From assembly GCA_964020975.1 (NCBI GenBank), contig OZ026619.1, positions 11,062,778 to 11,126,777 of the forward strand: 64,000 nucleotides of DNA, written 5' to 3'. The position numbers and the translations under genes are program-made. Source of the DNA: Hermodice carunculata. Taxonomy: Eukaryota > Annelida > Polychaeta > Eunicida > Amphinomidae. The notes under the pieces were generated by a model. That model was not told the origin of the DNA and searched no databases. It was given only the letters and a program-made list of their open reading frames with translations. Numbering within the stretch: the first letter of the stretch is position 1; each line of letters begins with the position of its first letter. This document shows positions 54,923 to 64,000 of the stretch, one piece after another.

Positions 54923-56930
54923 ATCGGTGCTCTGTGCGAGATGTTGGTTTAAACGTATTTCATTACCGCAAATAATAATTTTGTACATCAAATAATATGC
55001 AGGAATTGGGAAGAGGGCAATGTTCTATATTAATTCATCTTGTAGAAAGGAGAACGACATACTAGCAGGACGTTACGTGTCACACACGTGTTATATGAAC
55101 GGTCATTGGTCAAACTTGTCCAGCCATGCAACAGGAACACGATAAAGAAGACATTTAAAGCAGACAAAAGACAGATAGAGGGGCAGACTTAGATAATTTT
55201 ATTCAGTAATCTGTATTCTTAAAATTTCAACTAGAAAAACCTATATTCTAATAAAGCCACATCAACTTAACCAATATCTTTTGGCGAAAAAAGAAAAGAA
55301 AAATGATATAATCTTGAACTACAACAAAAACAAAAACAAAAAGCAAAAAAAAAAAAAACAAACAAACAAAAAAAAAAAAAAAGAAAAAAAAAAAAAAAAA
55401 AAAAAAAAAAGAAAAAGGAAAGAAAAAAAGGGAAAAAAAGAAAATGTTCATAAAAGCGTACAAACCGGAGAGTGCGAGAGGTTGTTTCCGCTTCCTCACA
55501 TTCGTGAAACTCGAATAATCTAAATGCCATAAAAACTGTCCCAGGGTACATGAATTATCTATAATTAGATTTTCATGGAGCAAGACTGCAGACTGTTCCC
55601 CTAGTGTATACATTTGCGTAGGACCTGAAAGGGGTATAAATCATCTTATGGGAACTTGATTTCTCTTTTGTTGTTCATTTCGTCACTCAAACAAACGGTT
55701 ACATTGCATGCTCTTTATGCTGTTCATTTCTTTATTCAAACTAAAGTTTACATTGCGACAGGAGCTATGTATTATTGTTTGGAGCAGAAAAAGATAAAAG
55801 TTGAATTAAAATTTGCAAACACACACACATACAAAGACATAAAAAAATAGAAAAAGCAAACACTGAAAAGCAAAATAGAAAGAAACAAACAAACACCCCC
55901 CCAAAAAAAAAAACAGTTACAAAATAAAACAAAATAAAACCAAATTTAAAGCAATATATGAATAAACAAAATTAATAAACATATTTGAGCCACACTTTTC
56001 ACCAGTTTAAGGCTATATTTGCGACACATGAAGTTGGAGATTACTCACTTCCAGTCTTTTTTTATTTCATTGTTAATAAGATTATAATCCTAACTTATAT
56101 GTGATCATCATACCTCTTCCGAAAATTGCTTCTGATAAAATAATCAAATAGGGATCGATCTGGTTGTACCTGATGGAGGTGAGCCTTAGATAATTAATTG
56201 TAAGCAAAGTCAATCAGCCTGGGTCGTACCCAGCTCTTTGCTGAATGTGAGAAAAAAGAAAATGCTGCAAGTGAAGGTCATTTTGTACTGAAGCGTTCGG
56301 GCATTTTATCTTGACCTCAATTATACCAGTCATGTTACATATATGTCGTTTATTTTCAAACACTCTGTGATGAGGTGATGTGCACGTATTTGGGATTGCA
56401 GTATCAATAAGATGCTGTATGTATGTTTGATACATGTCACATCAATGTTAAGGGGCGAAAAGGGTCATTTTGCGTTTCAAACTGAGAATTACACACATTT
56501 GTGTGTCTGCGAAGCCCCTGGTACTATATTTTCTGTATTAACGCAGAATAGCAATGATAGGCCACGCGTCATTTTGCTTAGGTTTATCTGTTAAACGTTA
56601 GAAGTGTGTTTTCGTTTGAAAATGTGGTTTTGGGAGATACGAGTGCCGCTATGGTGGCACGCAACGTTTCCCTATAAAGCCTGCAAGAAAATGGCATGTC
56701 GTTTGGTAACCTGGCTTTAATCAAGCAAACTCCAACAAACTTAATTTTCGTTTGCCTATTTTACCTGACCTACAAGTAAAAGCAATTTTTCAAGGCTTCT
56801 GTCGCCTATGCGATAGGTCAGGTAAATGTAACAATCAGATGGGTCTGCTAGCCACCTAAATTTCCCACTTGTTTGCTATCTATCAGTTCGAGTGACGCAC
56901 AAAATACCACAAAGATAAAATGTATCGTAT
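54923..56930. other. Non-coding stretch with A-rich tract
   Basis: Strongly A-rich segment at 55322-55445, and another AAC/AAAC-rich segment at 55840-55980. No gene. Confidence 0.5.
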
Positions 56931-56946
56931 ATTATTATTATTATTA

Positions 56947-57025
<79 letters not shown>

Positions 57026-57026
57026 C

Positions 57027-57061
<35 letters not shown>

Positions 57062-57068
57062 CATTATC
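56931..57068. repeat. (ATT)n then (CATTAT)n microsatellite
   Basis: ATT trinucleotide array ending in ATCATT hexamers. All long frames here are repeat products. Confidence 0.95.
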
Positions 57069-57441
57069 CACCAGATGTGTTATGGCTTTGTTCAGATTAG
57101 AAGTTCATTTGGTTGTCGCTTGTCGCTTGGCCGAAGGGAATATGAAAACGCTTAGGAGATACTAATAATTCTTAATTAGGCAACCATAAAAGGGAGAAAG
57201 AATGAACGAGACAGCATGAACCTAAGTGATATGAAATCATGTATTGTGATGTTTTTACGCATACAGAGTCTGAGACTGGCTGCCTGGGCAACTAGCCATC
57301 TAGGTATTTATACCAGCAGCGATACGTCACGTGACAATCTGTATCCAGTTTTTCATAGGATTTAACAGTACAAATGACTATTATTTCATTTTTACCATGG
57401 GTCGCACCCAAATATGCACTTGGTAGGGGTATTTCATTAAG

Positions 57442-57647
57442 TACTGTAGTTTTAGAACTGTTCGCGCTCGGTTTGATTTTGCGCTTTTCGCATTACCACC
57501 CAAAGCGCGAAATTAAAATGCGCGAAAATAAGTTGCATTGTATTTCTCTACATTCTAAGGCATTGGATTGCGCGAAAATGCCGTAATTTAAGAAAAATTG
57601 TGTTTGCGCGAAATTAAACACGTGCGAAAATTTTTACAACTACAGTA
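57442..57647. mobile_element. TTCGC-rich MITE, related family
   Basis: TACTGTAGTTTTA at the left faces TACAACTACAGTA at the right: terminal inverted repeats with TA at each outer edge. The inside is filled with GCGCGAAATTAAA and GCGCGAAAATAA motifs, unusual CpG-bearing blocks in this AT-rich DNA. They resemble the GCGAAAATAAG and GCGAAATTAAA blocks of the MITE at 1775-1981. Confidence 0.75.
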
Positions 57648-59020
57648 TGCGTAATTTCTGAATACATTTTGTCTTGACTCATACGTGCAGAATAATTATT
57701 ATTATAAAATAACTTTGTAATAGGTCTGAGACGTGAACTTGGTTTTGTCTCACATAAGGAAATGTTGTTTCTTTGAAATAGAAACGTAATAAAATTCATT
57801 TGTCTGCAAACTAAACACAGATTGCACCCCTGATTTACAATATTGGGTGGCGAAAATACAAAATTTTATTCTATATAAGATTCTGATAACTTTCAGTCAT
57901 AACACCGTTACCGTGGGGCCTCGTAGGTGTTCATTGTAATTCAGTGATAACTCAGGACTATTCCATCACTGAAGGGCAATTCAGATATAACTTACGATAA
58001 TGGCCACAGTTATTGCTCTTCGGTAAAGCATAAATGGTTAGATATTTTGATAACTGATGAAAAAGAGCATAAGATGTGTCAATATTAGCTGGCCAACTAA
58101 AGGAAGGTATGCACGTTGAGCACAACGCAATGAGAGAAATTAATTAGCATCGTGCATCACGATGTATATTTGCTGTAGGCCTTACGCATATTCATATAAA
58201 TGTGAGTTTAAAAAAACTAATATATTTATCAATAACTCTGCTTCCTGTCAATTGATTTCAGGAAATAAAATATATATTGATACACATTATTTAACATTCA
58301 GTGATTTCCTGTCAGGTAATAGGACCCTAGTCAAAACCCAATTGGTACCTTGCAGTAACTTACCAGTAGTGGAGCGGATTGAAACTTTACTGGGAGAGAA
58401 GAGTTAATTCTTGATATTGCGCCACGACAGACATTTTATATTTCACATGATCAGGTAACCACAGGAAGCCTCTGGATACAACTGGGTAAGGTGCAGGCAT
58501 GCTATGCTATTCCATCTCGTTACCTTAAATAGGTATGTCAAGTTACCCGACGGCTATGGAACAGTAAGAACGCGATCTCTTATTGAAGGCCCGGTACATA
58601 CCACATCCAGAAATGCTGATCTGTTCTAACACTCCGTCACGGCGTTGGTTCAGTGCTTTACCCCATGCGATTTAAAGAATGTTTTAATTCTAGTGATAGC
58701 TGCTGGTGTTAAAACAAGACTGACATGTACTTCGGAAAAATATGGAGAGGGAACGAAAATTTCAAGTCCTGTTTGTAGTTCGGAACTAAGGCAGACTTGT
58801 TTCAATTCGAAACTTGCTCAGATAGAAAGACCAGGTGGATGGTATATCCAGTAAAGCAGTTACTATATCTTAAATACATTTATCTAGCTAAAACTCGTCA
58901 GGAAAACTCGATATACCTCCTTGTCGTATTGCGGTGCATGAGCTTCCGTCACAGGTTTGTATCGCTTTAAAGCGTCATTATATGCACTCAGTCGACTTTT
59001 CGTTCAACAAAAGAAGCTCA
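57648..59020. other. Non-coding stretch
   Basis: No gene recognised; short frames only (for example 58645-58854). Confidence 0.45.
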
Positions 59021-59310
59021 AAGCATAGTAATTGGTCAAAATATGTAATTATAGTCCAAATATATTTGTAATGAACAACAATCTTCTTACTATTTGAAAG
59101 TTTAGTCCTCTTTTCAACTTTCGTTTATTGTAAGAATCTCAAAGCAAAGTAACTGGTCAAAGTATGCAATTTTAGTCTCAATATATTTACAATGAACTAC
59201 AATCTTCATATAATTTGGATTTCTAGCAAAGTAACTGGTCAAAGTATGCAATTTTAGTCTCAATATATTTACAATGAACTACAATCTTCTTATAATTTGG
59301 ATTTCTAGTC
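59021..59310. repeat. Three-copy tandem repeat, ~86-120 bp unit
   Basis: The block AAAGTAACTGGTCAAAGTAT then GCAATTTTAGTCTCAATATA and ATGAACTACAATCTTC occurs near 59146 and 59227 almost unchanged. A more diverged copy lies near 59024. Confidence 0.9.
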
Positions 59311-60057
59311 CTCTTATATATATATATACATGTCGTAGTCATAGAGTCAATGACGTCGACGTTTATTTATGCGTTTTTACCATGCGTCATTTCTGTGCGA
59401 GCCTTTCCAAGCTGCTTCAACAGTAAATACTTGTCCCAGTTCTGACTTCTAAGACACAGAGTATTATGTGCCAAAAAGACGCAAATGATAGAGTGCTTCA
59501 GCACATGGGGAAACAATATCCAATGCACGTAACAAACGTTATGTTTTGCTAATAGCCGTTCGTCGTCGGAAGATTCATTGCGCTTGCGTGCACAACTGAC
59601 CAAAATAAAACGGACAGTTGAGACGAACCTGTTCGTACACATTATAACATTAAGGATGTCGAGCACAAATAGAACTAACCCTTCCCCTTTTCTTTAAATT
59701 GTTTTTCCCCACTAACCCTCGGTAGCAAGTCACATAGATGAGCGCAATGTAGGTTCAATATGCCCCTAGCGTTACTCGATTCCCATCAACAGTAATGCAT
59801 TTTCAAGCATTTTCTGTGTGGCTTGCTACAGAATAAAGTAACAAATTATCATTGGTTTTCGCTTAACCATCATATCTGCATTTAATCAAGCATTCTTGGC
59901 ACAATCAAGACGGGAATATGGAAGTTACGCACACTGGGCATCAAGGAAAATCAGGCGGTTGTTATTTTTTAAGCGTTTTCCTTCATGTATTTCCCGGTAG
60001 ATTAATGTGTATTTACATTGATTTATATAATTAGCCGGGGTATGTTGAATTCAAGGT
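59311..60057. other. Non-coding stretch
   Basis: No gene recognised. The 99-codon minus frame 59367-59666 has no known domain. Confidence 0.4.
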
Positions 60058-60059
60058 AT

Positions 60060-60090
<31 letters not shown>

Positions 60091-60195
60091 TTTGTTTGTT
60101 TGTTTGTTTGTTTGTTTGTTTGTTTGTTTGTTTATTTATTTATTTATTTATTTATTCATTCATTCATTCATTCATTCATTCATTCATTCATTCAT
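60058..60195. repeat. (ATTT)n-(GTTT)n-(ATTC)n array
   Basis: Composite tetranucleotide array with the same succession of units as the arrays at 23127-23298 and 23610-23800. Confidence 0.95.
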
Positions 60196-60863
60196 CGCTC
60201 TTTTCTTACAAGAGGTAAACCTGCAACTAAAAATAGTTTATTTTTAGTTTTAACGTATATATTTAATCTTGATACCCCTATAGTACATCGAGATGACTAA
60301 TAAGTGGGTTCTCCAGACCATGGAGGCACACAGTATGTATGTACAAGGCACACAGGACAAAACAGTTGTTACCAATGTATAATATCAGCGAGAACTCAGT
60401 ACAAATGTCAAAATTCGGTTACCTATAAGATGCAATTTAAGCCGGTATGAGATTGAGTTCAATATTTGCCCAATGTGGAAAAAAAACGTGTGATACAAAT
60501 AACTTTCGTTGTCCGAACCAATGATCATAACAGTAACCGAAACATTCAGTCGTTAAAGCGCCTGGTTTCAATGATGTTCTGCTGAAGTGCATCACAAATC
60601 TGAAAATTTAGGCAGGTAGAAAGCTCGTTACTGCCACGGAGAAATACTTCAACTAGCCTGTCACTACAAATATGGATTATAAGATGGGGGCTAACCCCCG
60701 GAACAGTCAAAGGAATAACAGTATTAAGTAATTTGTTTCTCTGAACGATGTAGTTGGGACAGAAGAGAAGTAAGTGCTTAGTGTCTTCAGTGGGATAAGA
60801 ACATGCACGGAATGGGTCAGGGAATATGTTAACTTTGTGGAGGTAAAAGTTTAATCTGGAAAA

Positions 60864-62530
60864 TCATAGGCGTAATTGCGTGTGGCAAAAATAAGCAAAT
60901 AGGTCACCATAGAGGTAGGACTCAGGAACATTGTTTGTGGCTAAGAGAGTAGTTTTAAGTTTTGACTTGAATATCTGCACGGAAAGTGAATCTCTAATGT
61001 CAGAAGGGAGGTTATTCCACTGTTTAATAGCGTCTGGGAGAAAAGCGTTACACAGACGCCATGTTCTACACCTAATTGTGCGTACTGACATTGAATGTCG
61101 GAAAGCTCGACCAACAGGAGGAGGGGGTACTCGATTAGAGAGATAGGACGGAGTCAGATTATGGTACATTTTGTAAAACAGGACAAGCTTAAAGTATTTA
61201 CGTCTGTCTATTAGAGTTGACCATCCGAGCTCGCGAAGTAAATTACCATGTGACGTATGTTTCAGTGCACCAGTGCAAATTTTGGCGGCATCATACTGGA
61301 TCGACTCCAACCGATCAGACAGCACCTTACCACAGTTGTCGAACAGTACACAACTGTACTCAAGAATTGGACGGATCAAAGAACAGTACAGTTTGACTAA
61401 CGATTTGCGTGATAGTTTATACTTAAATCTCCGAAGTAAGGAAATTCTTTGACTAGCTTTATTGGTAGTCCGCATGACATGGGCTCGCCGAGATAAGTCA
61501 CGACTCAATACACTACCGAGATGTGTATGACTATCTGCTTCAGGAATTGGACACCCACCTGAAAAAAAAAAAAAAAAAAAAAAAAAAAGGAAAAAAAAAA
61601 AAAAAAAAAAAAAAGAAAAGAAAAAAAAACCAGGCGGGTGATGAGGTTTCATGCATTTCATAGAAAAAATAACGGATAGTGGTTTGATGGCATTGAATAA
61701 CACTCGCCAAAGCCTGCCCCAGTGATGTATTTAAGACAGATTGGTGTTCAGGTGTCGTGGAGATTGAACAAGGTTATTGACAATTTCTAGTACACAAGTA
61801 TCATCAGCAAACATCTCACTTCACATGTGAGTTTGTCCACCAGATCATTTACATAAACCGAGAATAGGAGGGGTCTGAGGATAGAGCCCTGAGGCACCCC
61901 AGCCTGGATAGGAAGCCAGGCAGAAGATTGACCATGAATAGTGACTTGGAGTCGGTTAGAAAGATACTTTTCAACCCAGGTAACAAGATGATCAGATATA
62001 CCAAGCTGCTTGAGTTTAAACAGGAGTCAAGGATACCATACCTTGTCGAACGCCTTAGAGACATCACGAAATACCATTTTGGCTTCTTTTGATAGCTCTA
62101 GACCGTAGTAGATAGTATGAAGTAGATAGACGAGTTGATTTATTGTTGAGTCGCCTGCCTTGAAACCTGAGTTTTTAGATGTTAGCAGATTGTTAAAACA
62201 TTCATAGAGGACATTGAACATTAGCCGTTCATAGACTTTAGAAACATTACAAAGTAAAGATATTGGCCTATAGTTACTGTTTATTTGTCTGTTAGATTTT
62301 TTGAAGCTAGGACAAATATTGGAACGTTTCCAGGGTGCGGGAAAGTAAGCTTGATTAAGAGAAAGTTTAAATATTTTTGTCAGCGGATTACAGATGGAGC
62401 GAGCTGTGCTCTTGAGAAGGATGTTGTCAATATTGTCAGACCAGGTTATATTGACAAAAACTCTGTACACAGTAAGATATACACATTCAACAAACATAAA
62501 AACGGTTGTACTGCACTTAAAAAGCATGAT
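60864..62530 (-). mobile_element. LINE of CR1/Jockey type (RT and C-terminus), 5'-truncated
   Basis: Read on the minus strand: WSDNIDNILLKSTARSICNP near 62450, NSNYRPISLLCNVSKVYERL near 62250, DVSKAFDKVW near 62040 (motif A), QAGVPQGSILRPLLFSVYVN near 61880 (motif B) and MFADDTCV at 61791-61814 (motif C, catalytic Asp pair present). Then PIPEADSHTHLGSVLSRDLS (thumb) and a long C-terminal domain with LIRPILEYSCVLFDNCGK and AIKQWNNLP, ending at 60864. At least one frame shift lies near 62030 and stops follow motif C. The C-terminal frame 60864-61703 is open for 279 codons across an expanded A/T tract. The endonuclease is missing. Confidence 0.9.
61561..61629. repeat. A-rich tract inside the LINE frame
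   Basis: Nearly pure A on the + strand (T on the coding strand), giving a poly-Phe run between KPHHPPG and SGGCPIPE. Other LINEs of this type have only a few residues at this place, so the tract is an expansion or an assembly artefact. The coding frame is kept across it. Confidence 0.9.
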
Positions 62531-62534
62531 GGTC

Positions 62535-62960
62535 TTTAGATCTCCCTTGAACTCTTGTACTGAGTTCCACTTGACCGCACCATCACAAGCAAAAGACATT
62601 TTCAAAATAGACTTCGGGTAACGTAACTTACATTGCAGTTGCACTTCTTGTGTTATATTCATTTATTTTTGATGCAAGATTTACTTGATCGGACAGGTAA
62701 TATAGTGCCAGTCCGTACACATTTAAAAATTGAAATGGTAGTATGATAGCGGCTCCGTTCATTAAGGGTTCGCCAGCCAAGTGTGCGAGCTACTTCCCCA
62801 CTCGTACTGATGTAATTGAATTTTTTCTATAATAATTCTTGCTGCCATGTTCTGTAGACTTTGTGCTTTGTGGATTGGAGTAGAACCAGATACACCAAAG
62901 AGTGTCGCAACAGTCAAAACAGGGCTAAATACATGGTAAATATGCAATTTTTAATGCTTC
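62535..62960 (-). pseudogene. Second, different LINE C-terminal fragment
   Basis: On the minus strand: FGVSGSTPIHKAQSLQNMAA near 62880, TLGWRTLNERSRYHTTISIF near 62750, YLSDQVNLASKINEYNTRSA near 62690 (another frame) and KMSFACDGAVKWNSVQEFKG near 62590. This is the standard order of blocks at a LINE C-terminus (VWG..LQ-QNRAAR, LGW-L-R, YLS..NTRSA, F-GA-WN). It differs from the C-terminus at 60864-61703, so it belongs to another family. It ends directly against the truncated start of that LINE, same orientation. Confidence 0.75.
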
Positions 62961-63032
62961 TAGGGGTAAGATTGGCCGTAATTTTCGCAACACAAAAAGC
63001 TTCACATTGACTGATTTATATGAATATGATAT

Positions 63033-63189
63033 AGTGACACCACTTTTCCTCTTAAAAATGTGTCGGATAACTGAACATGTCAGATAAATTAATCAAGCAA
63101 CAAACAAAACGAACTTTTTTCGTTCAAAACTTGGGTCATTATAATGGATATGTCGGATATCTGAGTATCGTTATAATGAGGTTTCACTG
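63033..63189. mobile_element. pogo-like MITE remnant
   Basis: The right end on the other strand begins CAGTGAAACCTCATTATAAC, a typical pogo-like terminus. The left end, TAGTGACACCAC, is an imperfect match. ATGTGTCGGATAACTGA and ATATGTCGGATATCTGA appear near either end. Confidence 0.5.
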
Positions 63190-63835
63190 CATATGTTAAT
63201 TCCATTTGATGGGTCTATCCACAAACATCCCTAGAATACGGACAAATTGATATTTAGTCTTATGATACAATTATAGTTTTATGTCATACTTTTCTGCCAT
63301 TGCTACAAAGTTCTCTCATTTTGATTTAGGTTCAGTTACAGGTCTCATTCTCTCATCAACATCGCCCACACCTCATTTTCAGTTATGGTTGCATCTTTGC
63401 CTTTATTCTTGTCTTTGCTTTTTTTTGTTTGTTTGTTACTTGTTATGTTACCATACCACCGTCAACGATACTTATGAAACGACTGCATTTATAATGACAT
63501 ATTGGAAACAATTCTATGGTGCTGTGTATCTCTTGACTCTGCTGGTATGGATGTGCAAAATATCACATCTCTGACAAGTACTTGTAAATCACCTCGTTTT
63601 TACTTTTCGTCTGTTTATAACCGATGGGCATCAGCATTGAACAATACCGAATTCCCATTGGTCTCTTCTAGAACAAATATATCCCTTTCATGGTTCACTT
63701 TCATCCTGGTCCACCTGTCAAAAACCAAATAATAACATCCCACTCCTCACTGGCTTTCCTATACATAAACACGCTTCTCATTTTTTTCCTGCCTAAAACA
63801 CATTATATTGTTCTTCTACGTACTTTATGTCATCA
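63190..63835. other. Possible LINE 5' region
   Basis: No confident gene. HFHPGPP near 63697 vaguely resembles the HPNPGP motif that precedes the endonuclease of many LINEs. The stretch may be the 5' part of the LINE that becomes recognisable at 63836. Confidence 0.3.
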
Positions 63836-64000
63836 ATTGACGTTCACGCAGACGCTGGTCCCACTCTCAATTCAAACAACTTCCTGAAGTTCTTTCATTC
63901 AAACGTTTGCACCATACGAAGCACCGGTAAACTTGACAAAAATTCATCTTTTGGCCCAATCAGGTAACTTTAACATCATTGCTTTGTCTGAAACCTGGCT
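63836..64000 (+). mobile_element. LINE start of endonuclease, runs off the window
   Basis: The + strand reads IDVHADAGPTLNSNNFLKFF, then HSNVCTIRSTGKLDK. After a frame slip it continues HLLAQSGNFNIIALSETWL at the window edge. The usual forms are DVHPNPGP, a HLNVRSI-KLD block and NIIALSETWL with the catalytic Glu. This is the N-terminus of an ORF2 endonuclease of a CR1/Jockey-type LINE. The rest lies beyond 64000. At least one frame shift is present. Confidence 0.75.

Noticed and set aside
63690-63730. HFHPGPP as a second copy of the LINE HPNPGP motif
   Set aside because: Too short, and the clear motif lies downstream at 63839; chance resemblance is likely.

Overview
The window is animal nuclear DNA, probably from a marine invertebrate. 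It is AT-rich and made mostly of intergenic or intronic sequence, with very dense microsatellites ((TA)n, (AAT)n, (ATTT)n, (GATA)n, (CA)n, (CT)n), short DNA transposons and decayed non-LTR retrotransposons (LINEs). One large uninterrupted protocadherin exon fits lophotrochozoans such as molluscs, but other invertebrates also have such genes. The species cannot be fixed from this sequence.

Only one host gene is clear: a six-cadherin-domain protocadherin exon at 28752-31112 (+). It ends at a canonical phase-0 splice donor, GTAAGT, so the gene continues into a long repeat-filled intron. Two small downstream stretches, 48557-48673 and 52426-52563, are open in the matching phase and follow acceptor-like sites. 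They are candidate cytoplasmic-tail exons, neither proven.

Layout: 0-6 kb holds short inverted-repeat transposons (MITEs; pogo-like, a TTCGC-rich family, and a hAT-like one) between (TA)n and (GATA)n arrays. 6.1-6.6 kb is a diverged tandem array. 6.7-10 kb is the best-preserved LINE, with a basic RGYN-rich ORF1 tail overlapping ORF2 by eight bases, an endonuclease, a reverse transcriptase and a C-terminal domain. Directly after its tail lies a 21-bp minisatellite with a 210-bp higher-order period. 10.5-28 kb is non-coding apart from repeats and a near-perfect 34-bp hairpin at 14.3 kb. 28.7-31.1 kb is the protocadherin exon. 31-53 kb, its probable intron and 3' side, contains MITEs, an L1/Tx1-like LINE fragment, another hairpin at 38.6 kb, two related tandem-core elements (40 and 50 kb), a LINE C-terminal fossil abutting a large inverted repeat (43.2-44.7 kb) and a tRNA-derived SINE head. 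53-60 kb is microsatellite-rich with another TTCGC-type MITE. 60.8-64 kb is a cluster of three separate LINE remnants.

The most interesting signals are the two miRNA-like hairpins, the overlapping LINE reading frames, the higher-order minisatellite, the recurrent placement of MITEs between (TA)n tracts, and the two candidate protocadherin tail exons. I saw no tRNA, rRNA, CRISPR array, or retroviral or Polinton-type element.
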